Positions 17,150 to 27,182 of a DNA stretch of 64,000 bases are shown piece after piece. The notes beneath the pieces were generated by a model that was given only the letters and a program-made list of their open reading frames with translations, had not been told where the DNA came from and searched no databases. Within the stretch, counting starts at the first letter, position 1; each line of letters starts with the position of its first letter. Both the position numbers and the translations under genes were made by a program. The stretch lies in the NCBI GenBank assembly GCA_014237855.1, contig JABACD010000017.1, positions 20,997 to 84,996 on the forward strand, in the 5' to 3' direction. Origin of the DNA: Planctomycetota bacterium. Its GTDB lineage: Bacteria; Planctomycetota; UBA1135; GCA-002686595.

Positions 17150-18094
17150 TCAGCCGATCGGATCCAGCCCCGCCCCCAACCCACTGAGCGCGAGGAGTCG
17201 TGACTCCAGCCCCTCTTTCCCTGCCAGGGCCCTGAGGCGACCGATTTCGGCCTCCGCCTCCTCGCTCTCGTCGAAGAGCCCATAGAAACTGGAACCGCTC
17301 CCGCTCAGGCGAAAATGCCCGGCATCGTTCCGGTCCAGGAAGGCGCGCCAGGCGCCGAGCTCAGGAACGCAGGAGAGTGCTGCCACTTCCAGGTCATTGT
17401 GGAGACGCTCGCGGATCGACTCGCAACCCTGTTCCTGAAAGCCTGGCGCCAGGGGGATATCACTCCTCTGCCGGTCCTCTCCGAGCTGCAGCGCCGCGAA
17501 CACCGTCCCGGTCGGACAGGGAGCACGTGGAACCACGAGGGCCACTGTCCAGGCTGGAGTCGCCCCCTGCCAGGGCGTGACTCGCTCGCCGATTCCCTCA
17601 CAGAGCCCCAGGCCGGATGGCCCCAGCTCGTGGAAGAAGACGCAGTCTGCGCCCAGTGCGGTCAGGGTCTGCCGACACCAGTCAGCTCCCAGGTCGACTC
17701 CCAGGACAGCCTGCGCCAGGTTGAGGGCAGCTGCAGCGTCCGAACTGCCCCCGCCCAGCCCAGCCTGGCTCGGGATCTGCTTGGTCAGCAGGAACTTCAG
17801 GCCGGGCGCGGTCTCGAGACCCAGCTCCCTGGATCGCTCGAGTACCGCCTGGCCCGCCCTGCAGACGAGGTTTCGGGAATCAGTGGGAATGTCCGGGGTG
17901 GCCTGGGGCCCGCGGAGCTCGAGCTGCACCCCCGGCTCTGGCCCGGACTCGACGCTCAGCTCGTCGGCCAGCTCGAGGGCAGCCATCAGGGTGGTCAGCT
18001 CGTGATAGCCGTCTTCGCGGCGGCCATGCACGGCGAGCCAAAGGTTGAGCTTGGCGGGAGCCCGCCGCGAGAGCTTCTGCTGGAACGACTTCAA
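17150..18094 (-). CDS. ispE: 4-diphosphocytidyl-2-C-methyl-D-erythritol kinase
   Basis: 314 residues, GHMP kinase family. It phosphorylates CDP-methylerythritol in the non-mevalonate isoprenoid pathway. Motifs are PAKLNLWL near the start, DGYHEL, the ATP loop IPSQAGLGGGSSDAAAALN (about residues 110-128), and the C-terminal SGSGSSFYGLF. The ATG overlaps the panC stop by four bases, which indicates translational coupling. The product is cytoplasmic. Isoprenoid supply might be of interest given the prenyltransferase-fold proteins elsewhere in the window, but there is no direct link. Confidence 0.95.
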   Translation of the reverse strand: MKSFQQKLSRRAPAKLNLWLAVHGRREDGYHELTTLMAALELADELSVESGPEPGVQLELRGPQATPDIPTDSRNLVCRAGQAVLERSRELGLETAPGLKFLLTKQIPSQAGLGGGSSDAAAALNLAQAVLGVDLGADWCRQTLTALGADCVFFHELGPSGLGLCEGIGERVTPWQGATPAWTVALVVPRAPCPTGTVFAALQLGEDRQRSDIPLAPGFQEQGCESIRERLHNDLEVAALSCVPELGAWRAFLDRNDAGHFRLSGSGSSFYGLFDESEEAEAEIGRLRALAGKEGLESRLLALSGLGAGLDPIG

Positions 18095-19020
18095 GGCCTG
18101 CTGCTGAACTCGAGGCCCTTGAAGGCCGAGGCGGGATGGGGCGGCACCTCCCCGAGCAGATGATTGTCGATCAGGCGTACCTGTCCCAGTCGGGCCGCCA
18201 CCAGGGCCACCGGATCATGGAGATCCTCCACCGGAGATTCGGGGCTCCAGGCCGACCGCTCGCGGATCGCAGCGTATTCGACCTGTACACCAGCGACCTC
18301 CAGCTCCGCCAGGATCTCCGCCTCGAGGCTGCGCAAATCGCGGAGCCCATGCTGCCAGCGGTGGCTCGCTCGCGAGAGCCCCCGGGACAGGCACACGGCG
18401 CGCTCACGCTCCTGCGGCCTCAGGCGTTCGTTGCGAGAGGACCGCGCCAGACCCGACTCCTCACGAGAGATCGGACAGACCACGATCTGCGGCGCTCCTC
18501 GCCGACGCGCGACCTCCTCCACCACCAGGGTCTGCTGAAAGTCCTTCTGCCCGAAGTAGGCGCGATCGGGGTGCACGACCTCGAACAACCTATCGACGAT
18601 CGTCGCCACCCCCTCGAAGTGACCGGTTCTGCAGGCCCCCTCCAATCCCAGGGCCCCACGACCGGGAGCCAGAAGCCGTTCCGGTGCAAGCGCTCCGTCG
18701 CTCTCGAGTTCGCCCTCGAAGAACTGGGCCAGGCTGCCTGTGAATACCATCTGGCAGCCGACCGAGCCGAGCCGCTTCGCATCTCCCTCCCAGTCCCTGG
18801 GATAGGTCTCGAGATCTGTCGCCTCATCGAACTGCAGGGGATTGACGAAGACACTGACGCAGGCGACGTCGTTCTCGGAGAGGGCCCGCTCGACCAACGA
18901 GAGGTGCCCAGCGTGCAAGGCACCCATGGTGGGAACAAAGCCGACGCTCTTGCCCGAGGCGCGTTGCTGCGCACACCAGCTCGACGCTGCGGCAGGAGAC
19001 TGCAGCTCGTTGATCCTCAT
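18091..19020 (-). CDS. panC: Pantothenate synthetase
   Basis: 309 residues. It joins pantoate and beta-alanine with ATP to make pantothenate for coenzyme A. Nucleotidyltransferase motifs are clear: PTMGALHAGHLSL (HxGH, about 31-43), FVNPLQF, the FGQKDFQQT signature (normally FGEKDYQQ), and a variant SSRN in place of the usual SRN box. A stretch of about 30 residues before GHFEGVAT (LESDGALAPERLLAPGR) looks longer than in E. coli. The start overlaps the folK stop (ATGA) and its stop overlaps ispE. Confidence 0.95.
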   Translation of the reverse strand: MRINELQSPAAASSWCAQQRASGKSVGFVPTMGALHAGHLSLVERALSENDVACVSVFVNPLQFDEATDLETYPRDWEGDAKRLGSVGCQMVFTGSLAQFFEGELESDGALAPERLLAPGRGALGLEGACRTGHFEGVATIVDRLFEVVHPDRAYFGQKDFQQTLVVEEVARRRGAPQIVVCPISREESGLARSSRNERLRPQERERAVCLSRGLSRASHRWQHGLRDLRSLEAEILAELEVAGVQVEYAAIRERSAWSPESPVEDLHDPVALVAARLGQVRLIDNHLLGEVPPHPASAFKGLEFSSRP

Positions 19021-19511
19021 CTCAGCACCTGGCTGGTGGACTCGCGAAGCCTCTCGAGGTGAGTCTGGACTGTCTCGCCAGAGTGCGGCAGCAGAAGATC
19101 GGGCTGAAGCTCCCCAAGCGGCACCAGCACGAACATCCTTCCCGTGAGACGCGGATGGGGCAACACCAACCGCTTGCTCTCGCTGATCACCTCGCCATAG
19201 AGCAGCAGGTCCAGGTCGAGAGTGCGCGATCCCCAGCGCTGCTCCGTCGAGCGACGCCGACCGTGATCACTCTCGATCGACTGCAGGAGGTCGAGTAATT
19301 CCTCGGCCTGGAGCTCGGTCTCCAGCTCGACAACCCCGTTGTGATAATCGAGCTGGCCTGCGGGCCCCCCCACGGGAGCGCTGCGCAGATTGGCCGAGCG
19401 CCTCAGGACACGAGTCCCGCGGGCCGCATGCAGGCTGGTGCAGGCCGAGTCCAGGATTGCCTCGGACTCGCCGAGGTTACTACCCAGACCGACGTAGGCC
19501 CTGACCCCCAT
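19017..19511 (-). CDS. folK: 2-amino-4-hydroxy-6-hydroxymethyldihydropteridine diphosphokinase
   Basis: 164 residues, the normal HPPK length. It transfers pyrophosphate from ATP to the pterin in folate synthesis. Motifs are GLGSNLG near the N-terminus, YHNGVVELET, the signature HGRRRSTEQRWGSRTLDLD with the two metal-binding Asp residues in DLD, and LPHPRLTGRMFVL. It begins three bases after the pssA stop and overlaps panC by four bases, so pssA-folK-panC-ispE form a coupled unit. Confidence 0.95.
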   Translation of the reverse strand: MGVRAYVGLGSNLGESEAILDSACTSLHAARGTRVLRRSANLRSAPVGGPAGQLDYHNGVVELETELQAEELLDLLQSIESDHGRRRSTEQRWGSRTLDLDLLLYGEVISESKRLVLPHPRLTGRMFVLVPLGELQPDLLLPHSGETVQTHLERLRESTSQVLR

Positions 19512-19514
19512 GGC

Positions 19515-20384
19515 TCAGGGGTTCTGTCGAACTGGCCGGGCACCCCGGCAGAGCTCCGCGCACCAGCGAACCAGCCCGAACAGCAGGAAGCCGTTGAAGG
19601 CCGCGAAGACGAAGGGAACTGGAGCGAGGAAGAGACAGAAGGCCACGAAGACCAAGGCCACCAGCATCAGGAAGGTGCTGCGATCTCGAGTCAGCATCGA
19701 GGCAACGTGCGCATAGCGCACCCGGCTGACCATGAGAAGCCCAATGATCGGCAAGCTGATAGCCAGGAAGTGCGGCATCCACGACAGGATGGGAGCCCAG
19801 TCTCTAGTTCCAAGAGAATCAACCATCTTGCCGACTGGGGTCACGCTCCCGTCCGCCTGTTCGAGCGAGGGCTTGCGCAGGATCAGATACATGAGCAAGG
19901 ACGAGGCGACGGCTCCAGCCGCGGCGGGACTGGGCAGACCGCTGAACTCCTTGTGATCATCAGCGTCGTGATCGCTGTCGAGGTTGAATCGCGCCAGCCG
20001 GAGGATCCCCATCAACGTGAAGCACGCCGCGGCTGCGAAGTGCAGTCGCGGTGTACCGTCATAGCCCAGCAGAGCTCCCTCGTGTTCAATCAGTACCTTC
20101 GCAAGAATCGCAGGTGCAACGCAGAAGGTGATGGCGTCGGCAAAGGAGTCGAGCTGGGCTCCGAAGTCACTGAAGCTGCGAGTCAGTCGAGCCACTTTTC
20201 CGTCAAGGGCATCGAAGACCATGCCCAGGAAGATCAACCAGCAGGCGGTCTCCATCTTCTGATAGAAGAGCAGCTCACTGTCTCCCGTAAACGCCAGGGC
20301 ATCGATGGCCTTGGAGATCGCCAGCAAACCACAGCCGCAGTTGGCCAGGGTCAGCAAGTTGGGGAGCATCGAGACGGGTTTCAT
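19515..20384 (-). CDS. pssA: CDP-diacylglycerol--serine O-phosphatidyltransferase
   Basis: About 289 residues from the ATG at 20384, where LPNLLTLANCGCGLLAI begins the usual first membrane helix. A longer frame opens at 20453 but adds an atypical tail. The CDP-alcohol phosphotransferase signature is complete: D(x2)DG(x2)AR(x8)G(x3)D(x3)D in DALDGKVARLTRSFSDFG and the following LDSFAD. RLARFN and FSGLPSPAAAG are typical of the PssA subclass that makes phosphatidylserine. Several hydrophobic segments place it in the inner membrane. It heads the folK-panC-ispE run. Confidence 0.92.
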   Translation of the reverse strand: MKPVSMLPNLLTLANCGCGLLAISKAIDALAFTGDSELLFYQKMETACWLIFLGMVFDALDGKVARLTRSFSDFGAQLDSFADAITFCVAPAILAKVLIEHEGALLGYDGTPRLHFAAAACFTLMGILRLARFNLDSDHDADDHKEFSGLPSPAAAGAVASSLLMYLILRKPSLEQADGSVTPVGKMVDSLGTRDWAPILSWMPHFLAISLPIIGLLMVSRVRYAHVASMLTRDRSTFLMLVALVFVAFCLFLAPVPFVFAAFNGFLLFGLVRWCAELCRGARPVRQNP

Positions 20385-20487
20385 GGGATGGGCGAGGCAG
20401 GTATGAGTGAGGCCGACAAGGTTGTAACCGCGCCAGCTCCTGACGGCCAGCAAGGCCCGGACTTGAGCGAGTTCTGCTGGTCCGGCT

Positions 20488-20790
20488 TCAGCGATTCGTT
20501 CTATAGGAGATCACGGCTGCGGAGTTGATCCAGACCGGGCCAGTGGACTGTCCAGGAAAGTCCACCAGGATCCAGCCCCCGTCGATCTCCATCAGGGTCA
20601 CCGGGGTGTTCTCGGTGAGATTTTTCATGCCCTTGGTGGCCCCAGCCTGCAGGTTGAGGCCGAAGACGACCCCGCCCTTGGTCACGCCTCCAGGCATCTT
20701 GTCCGGGGTATTGGGGGCCGCAGCAGAGACCAGCCAGCTGGCTCCCAGAGCGAGGAGAGCGCCGAGCAACATCGATGAGAAAGTCTTCAT
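20488..20790 (-). CDS. Small secreted protein, unknown function
   Basis: 100 residues from the ATG at 20790. A signal peptide is plain: MKTFSSMLLGALLALGASW, then LVSAAAP. The mature part of about 75 residues (GGVTKGGVVFGLNLQAG, TPVTLMEIDGGWILVDFPG, VWINSAAVISYR) is beta-rich and resembles an SH3-like or small barrel module. I do not recognise a family with confidence. It lies about 100 bases upstream of pssA on the same strand. It is divergent from eno across 96 bases. Confidence 0.65.
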   Translation of the reverse strand: MKTFSSMLLGALLALGASWLVSAAAPNTPDKMPGGVTKGGVVFGLNLQAGATKGMKNLTENTPVTLMEIDGGWILVDFPGQSTGPVWINSAAVISYRTNR

Positions 20791-20850
20791 GGCAGGATGG
20801 AGTTTTCTGATTCGGGGAGGGCAAGCCGGGAAGGAACCCCTCCAGCGTAG

Positions 20851-22146
<1,296 letters not shown>

Positions 22147-22156
22147 ACGAAGCAAA

Positions 22157-22179
22157 CGGTCGCGGAAGGGCCGCGACCG
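22157..22179 (+). terminator. Hairpin after eno
   Basis: CGGTCGCGG (22157-22165) pairs perfectly with CCGCGACCG (22171-22179) around a 5-base loop, 10 bases after the eno stop. No T-run follows, so it may attenuate rather than end transcription into the next gene. Confidence 0.55.
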
Positions 22180-22207
22180 GACTCCGGAAGATCCACCAGC
22201 GAGGGGC

Positions 22208-22639
22208 ATGGCCAAGCGGCGTAAGAAGAGAACGGCAGCAAGCGACTCCCAGTCGCAGGCCGCCCTCCTCGTTGACGCCCCGCCCCTCGTACACACCGAA
22301 GGGCTCGACTTCACCCGCCGCTACCTGCTGAGGTCGGTCGAGGTCTTCCTGTACTGGATGCCCGTTTGGGTCCCACTCATCCTGCTCGCCCAGCTCGGCA
22401 CACGGGGACTCAAGCCGGCCCGCGCGGAGGATGAGCGCCTGAAGCTCCATGAAGAGCGCCTCCTCGAACGACTTCAAATCGACAAGGACGAGTCCCGGCG
22501 ACTGAACGAGTCTCTGGAGGCTCTCGATGACCCGATCTTCATCGAGCGCCTGCGCCGCAAGCGCCAGGAACGACAGCGCGACGAGATCGAACGACGTGAC
22601 CTCTCCCCCGAGGTCGATGCGGAGTCCGCCGGGAACTAG
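22208..22639 (+). CDS. FtsB/DivIC-like membrane protein with coiled coil
   Basis: 143 residues. A basic N-terminus (MAKRRKKR) and soluble segment precede one membrane helix (FLYWMPVWVPLILLAQLG, about 50-67). A charged helical region with coiled-coil character follows (DERLKLHEERLLERL, IERLRRKRQERQRDEIERR). The topology matches septum-formation initiator proteins (FtsB/DivIC), but sequence identity is too weak for certainty. GAGGGG precedes the ATG. It ends four bases before the next gene's start, so the two are probably co-transcribed. Confidence 0.5.
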   Translation: MAKRRKKRTAASDSQSQAALLVDAPPLVHTEGLDFTRRYLLRSVEVFLYWMPVWVPLILLAQLGTRGLKPARAEDERLKLHEERLLERLQIDKDESRRLNESLEALDDPIFIERLRRKRQERQRDEIERRDLSPEVDAESAGN

Positions 22640-22643
22640 GCCA

Positions 22644-24809
22644 ATGATAAGACTGATGGCCGCACTCGCCGCGTCTTCTCGCCGGAGCTGGCGGCGCACC
22701 TGGAGATTCCTGACCTTGCTGGCCATGGTGAGCGGCACGGCGCATGCCCAGCTCCCGGTTCAGGACCGCCCGCTGGCGAACGATAGCTACCTACCAGTCT
22801 CGACGGCCGCCGCAGAGAAGTTGCAGCTGGGAGACGCCGAGGTCCTCCGTGCACTCGAAGGAGGGGCCGCTGCGAAGCTCGCCTGGACCCGTGCATTCGA
22901 GGCCTGGAGCGACGCACTCGAGCTGAGCGTCTCCGGTGACTGTGTTCCCACTGGTTTCCAGCTGAGCGATCAGGATGCTCTGGTCGAAGCCTACCAGCAG
23001 CTGCTTGATCAGCGCTGGCCAGACCGAGACCGCAGCTTTGGACGACGTACGGAAGCCGTCGAGTACGCCGTGCTCCGGCGCCTGTGCGGAATCGACCCCG
23101 AGCACGTCGCACTCTGGACCGCGCGCTTCGAACCCCTCGCCCAGGCACGCCTCGAGCAGCTGTCGCTCGACCAGAACTCCAGGAGCCGGAGTCGTGCCAC
23201 CGCGCTTGCGATCATCGAGCGTCGCTTTCCGGCCACTCGCTCTGCCATGGCGGCCTCCCTCATGCTGTTTGGACTCGAGCTCGAGGAGGGCAGGCTCCAC
23301 GCCGCACGCAACTGGCTGGAGCGAGCCCAGCTTCACGCGCAGCTCTCGGGCGAATCAGCGAGTGTCGACGTCAGGACAGCCCTCGATCGCCGCAGTGACC
23401 TGCTGAGGTCTCTCTCGCCATCAGCCGAGCAAGCCCCCCCTGCGTGGACTCGCGCTGCAGAATTCGTCCCATCCGAAGGACATCCGCTGGTACTCCCGGG
23501 CCGTTCAAAGCCCCGCGCCTTCGCCTCCATCGAGGGCCAACCCGGGCTCGCTTTCCTGGACGACGAACGCATCGCCATCCAGACCACGGGTACCTTGTGG
23601 ATACTCTCGGAGAAGGACGAGGACCGTATCTTCGAGCCCTGGAGGCTGGGATTCGAGCTGGGTCACCCCATCCCCAGGACCGTTGACCGTGCGGGCAAGG
23701 ACTGGCCCATGTTCCCGGTAGCAGATGGAGAGTCGCTGTACCTGGTCTGCGGACGAGCCGACGGCAAGAGCTCCAACCTCCTGCAGAAGATTCGTACCCC
23801 CTACGACCTGGAGCTTCCAATCGCAGAGTGGAGCCTTGGAGGAGCGGGGCTCCGCAGCCCCGACGGTCCGGATCTGCCGCTCGACCAGGTTCTTGAAGAG
23901 GGCATGTGGGAGTTCCAACCCGGCCCGCTCCTCGTGGAGGATGTGCTCTTCGTTCAGGCGCGTCAGTGGACTCGTTCGGAGAAGGATGACGACCTGGTCA
24001 TCACCACCCCCGGTGAGGCCCGCCTCTGGCTCCTGGCCCTGGATGCCAGCACGGGAAGGCCTCGCTGGAAGCGCTTCCTTGGCCGCGGAACCGATCTTGT
24101 CCTCGACTTCGGAATTCGCTTTGGAAGCAACCGTCTGATCCGCACTCCGGGAGCTGCCCTGCAAGCCACCGACCGAACCCTCTTCGTGGGCACGAATCTA
24201 GGTGCGGGATTCCTCATGGATCTGGCCGACGGACGCCTGCGCTGGTCATTCCGCAACCGACGGCGCGACCCACAAGACCCGGGCTGGCGCGGAGGCCAGC
24301 GACCGGGGACCCTGCTCGACTCCAGCGCGGAGAGCCCCGTCGTGCTCTGGGCCCCGGCCGATGCGGATGAGCTCTATCCCCTCGGGACCGCTCTCGACTT
24401 CGGACCGCCCGCCCTGGGAGCCGTGCAGCCCATCATGACCACCCCACCTCTCTCCATCGAGGAGAGTGAACTGCTGGTGGGCGGGACCCCAGTCCAGACC
24501 CTGATCCTCGGCCGGGCCGGCCCACGCAAGACACTCTCAGCCCACGATCTCACCAGCGGGAGGCGCTACGACTCGATCTACCTGGGGCGCGAGGAGGAAT
24601 TCCTGCCGGGGCCGCTGATCTCCGAGGACCGCCTGCTGTTCGCCAGTGAGGACGGCCTCTACCTCCTCGATCGAGATCGCGAGCTCTATCTGGCGAGCTT
24701 CCAGCCACTGGCCATGGAGTCCGACTTCGCTCCTGGAGGCCTCTGGACGCGGGGAGAGACCCTCTACCTGCTGGCCCAGGGCGCCCTCTACAGCTTCGAG
24801 GTCCGGTGA
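22644..24809 (+). CDS. Secreted PQQ-like beta-propeller protein
   Basis: About 721 residues. A signal peptide (FLTLLAMVSGTAHAQ) ends near residue 35. An N-terminal helical region to about 270 is followed by a beta-propeller of PQQ/BamB-like blades, recognised by repeated hydrophobic strands with a small-residue-plus-Trp pattern (TGTLWILSEKDED, DASTGRPRWKRFLGRG, DLADGRLRWSFRN). Such propellers bind partner proteins in the envelope, and no haem or quinone enzyme motif is seen. The ATG at 22644 follows AGG and lies four bases after the previous stop. The architecture resembles the 1569-residue protein at 32-36.7 kb. Confidence 0.75.
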   Translation: MIRLMAALAASSRRSWRRTWRFLTLLAMVSGTAHAQLPVQDRPLANDSYLPVSTAAAEKLQLGDAEVLRALEGGAAAKLAWTRAFEAWSDALELSVSGDCVPTGFQLSDQDALVEAYQQLLDQRWPDRDRSFGRRTEAVEYAVLRRLCGIDPEHVALWTARFEPLAQARLEQLSLDQNSRSRSRATALAIIERRFPATRSAMAASLMLFGLELEEGRLHAARNWLERAQLHAQLSGESASVDVRTALDRRSDLLRSLSPSAEQAPPAWTRAAEFVPSEGHPLVLPGRSKPRAFASIEGQPGLAFLDDERIAIQTTGTLWILSEKDEDRIFEPWRLGFELGHPIPRTVDRAGKDWPMFPVADGESLYLVCGRADGKSSNLLQKIRTPYDLELPIAEWSLGGAGLRSPDGPDLPLDQVLEEGMWEFQPGPLLVEDVLFVQARQWTRSEKDDDLVITTPGEARLWLLALDASTGRPRWKRFLGRGTDLVLDFGIRFGSNRLIRTPGAALQATDRTLFVGTNLGAGFLMDLADGRLRWSFRNRRRDPQDPGWRGGQRPGTLLDSSAESPVVLWAPADADELYPLGTALDFGPPALGAVQPIMTTPPLSIEESELLVGGTPVQTLILGRAGPRKTLSAHDLTSGRRYDSIYLGREEEFLPGPLISEDRLLFASEDGLYLLDRDRELYLASFQPLAMESDFAPGGLWTRGETLYLLAQGALYSFEVR

Positions 24810-25122
24810 CCTGCTCCAGCAAGTCGCCCCTGGATCCGGCCGGGGCCTCTGTCTTGGGCCACCGCGGACCCCGCGCCAGCCGGTTGCACCCCTCCCTCAT
24901 GGGGCCTAGGAGTAACAGAGGAGGGCCGGTTCGCGACTCGAGAGACCCCCTGGTGCTGTCAGATTTAGGTTTCGAGCCCTCAATCGGGTCACTCGGATCC
25001 GTACTCTGGTGTCCTGGGGGTCCCCAATTCCTGTAGCTGAACCTCTGACCTCTTATATAGGGGGTCGACCGCTCTCCACCCTCGACCAGAGGGCCCGGAA
25101 AACCCGAAAGAAAGAAGAATCC
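24810..25122. other. Gap before the MoxR operon, possible promoter region
   Basis: No gene was supported. GC-rich direct and inverted CCCC/GGGG blocks occur around 24935-25030. The AT-rich patch TTATATAG (25053-25060), the only one in the stretch, could hold a -10 box for the downstream operon, but no matching -35 box was found. Confidence 0.3.
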
Positions 25123-26250
<1,128 letters not shown>

Positions 26251-26272
26251 GCTCGAGAGGTAAGCCGAGCCC

Positions 26273-27181
26273 GTGAAGTCCACCCCCAAGGCCCTGGACC
26301 CAGTGGTCCTCGATTCGCTGTCGCACCTCTCGTTGGTGGCGCGCACGGTGGTCGAGGGTATACAGGCAGGGGGCCACCGCTCTCCCCATCGGGGCTCCTC
26401 CGTCGAGTTCCAGCAACATCGTGAGTATGTTCCGGGGGACGAGCTTCGACACCTGGACTGGAAGGTCTTCGCCAAGTCCGAACGCCTGGTGGTCAAGGAG
26501 TTCATCGAGGAGACCAACCTGGCACTCCACCTGCTGGTTGATGCGAGCGAGTCGATGGGCTACGGGTCCGGCGAGAGAACGAAGTTCGACTACGCTCGCT
26601 GGTGCTCCGCAGCGATGGCTCACCTCACCCTGGCCGCACGAGACACAGTAGGCCTTGTGGTCTTCGACGATGCTCACCGCACCAAGGTCCCGCCCGCCAA
26701 TGGGGCACGCCAGCGAGCTGCGATCATGGCGACCCTGGAGGAGGCCGAGCCTTCCGGCCCCACACAGATAGGCAGCGTGCTGACATGGCTCGCCACTCGC
26801 CTGTCCCGTCGTGGCATCGTCGCGGTCTTCTCCGACTTCTTTGACGAGCCCGAGAACATTCTCGAGGGCGTCCGGCGCCTGTCCTTCGCGGGACACGAGC
26901 CGATCCTCTTCCAGATCCTCGACCCCCAGGAGCTGGAGTTTGAGTTCGACAAGCTGACCCGCTTCGTTGGCCTCGAGGCCAGCGGAATGCAGAAGATCGA
27001 CCCGAAGGCGATCCGGGAGGCCTACCTCGAGGAGATCAAGCAGCACAACCAGCGGCTGGCCCGCCAGGCCCGCGCACTCAGCATCGACTGTGTGCAGGTA
27101 ACCACGGATGAGAATCTCGAGACCGTGATGAGCGCCTACCTGGCACAGCGAATCGCTCGGAGCCGGGGAGGACGTGGCTGA
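26273..27181 (+). CDS. DUF58 domain protein with vWA-like MIDAS
   Basis: 302 residues, GTG start with AGAGGT upstream. The DUF58 hallmark is EYVPGDELRHLDWKVFAKSE with VVKEFIEETNL. It is followed by a vWA-like fold with the metal-ion-dependent adhesion site DASES (DxSxS). DUF58 proteins accompany MoxR in nearly all phyla and are thought to be substrates or adaptors of the ATPase. There is no membrane helix, so it is cytoplasmic. It lies 22 bases after moxR and one base before the next start. Confidence 0.93.
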   Translation: MKSTPKALDPVVLDSLSHLSLVARTVVEGIQAGGHRSPHRGSSVEFQQHREYVPGDELRHLDWKVFAKSERLVVKEFIEETNLALHLLVDASESMGYGSGERTKFDYARWCSAAMAHLTLAARDTVGLVVFDDAHRTKVPPANGARQRAAIMATLEEAEPSGPTQIGSVLTWLATRLSRRGIVAVFSDFFDEPENILEGVRRLSFAGHEPILFQILDPQELEFEFDKLTRFVGLEASGMQKIDPKAIREAYLEEIKQHNQRLARQARALSIDCVQVTTDENLETVMSAYLAQRIARSRGGRG

Positions 27182-27182
27182 G

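Noticed and set aside
19341-20528. 395-residue plus-strand open frame opposite pssA and folK
   Set aside because: Antisense to two well-identified genes, with low-complexity composition typical of GC-skewed shadows.
24965-25000. GGTTTCGAGCCC resembling a tRNA T-arm
   Set aside because: No anticodon arm, D arm or acceptor stem can be folded around it.
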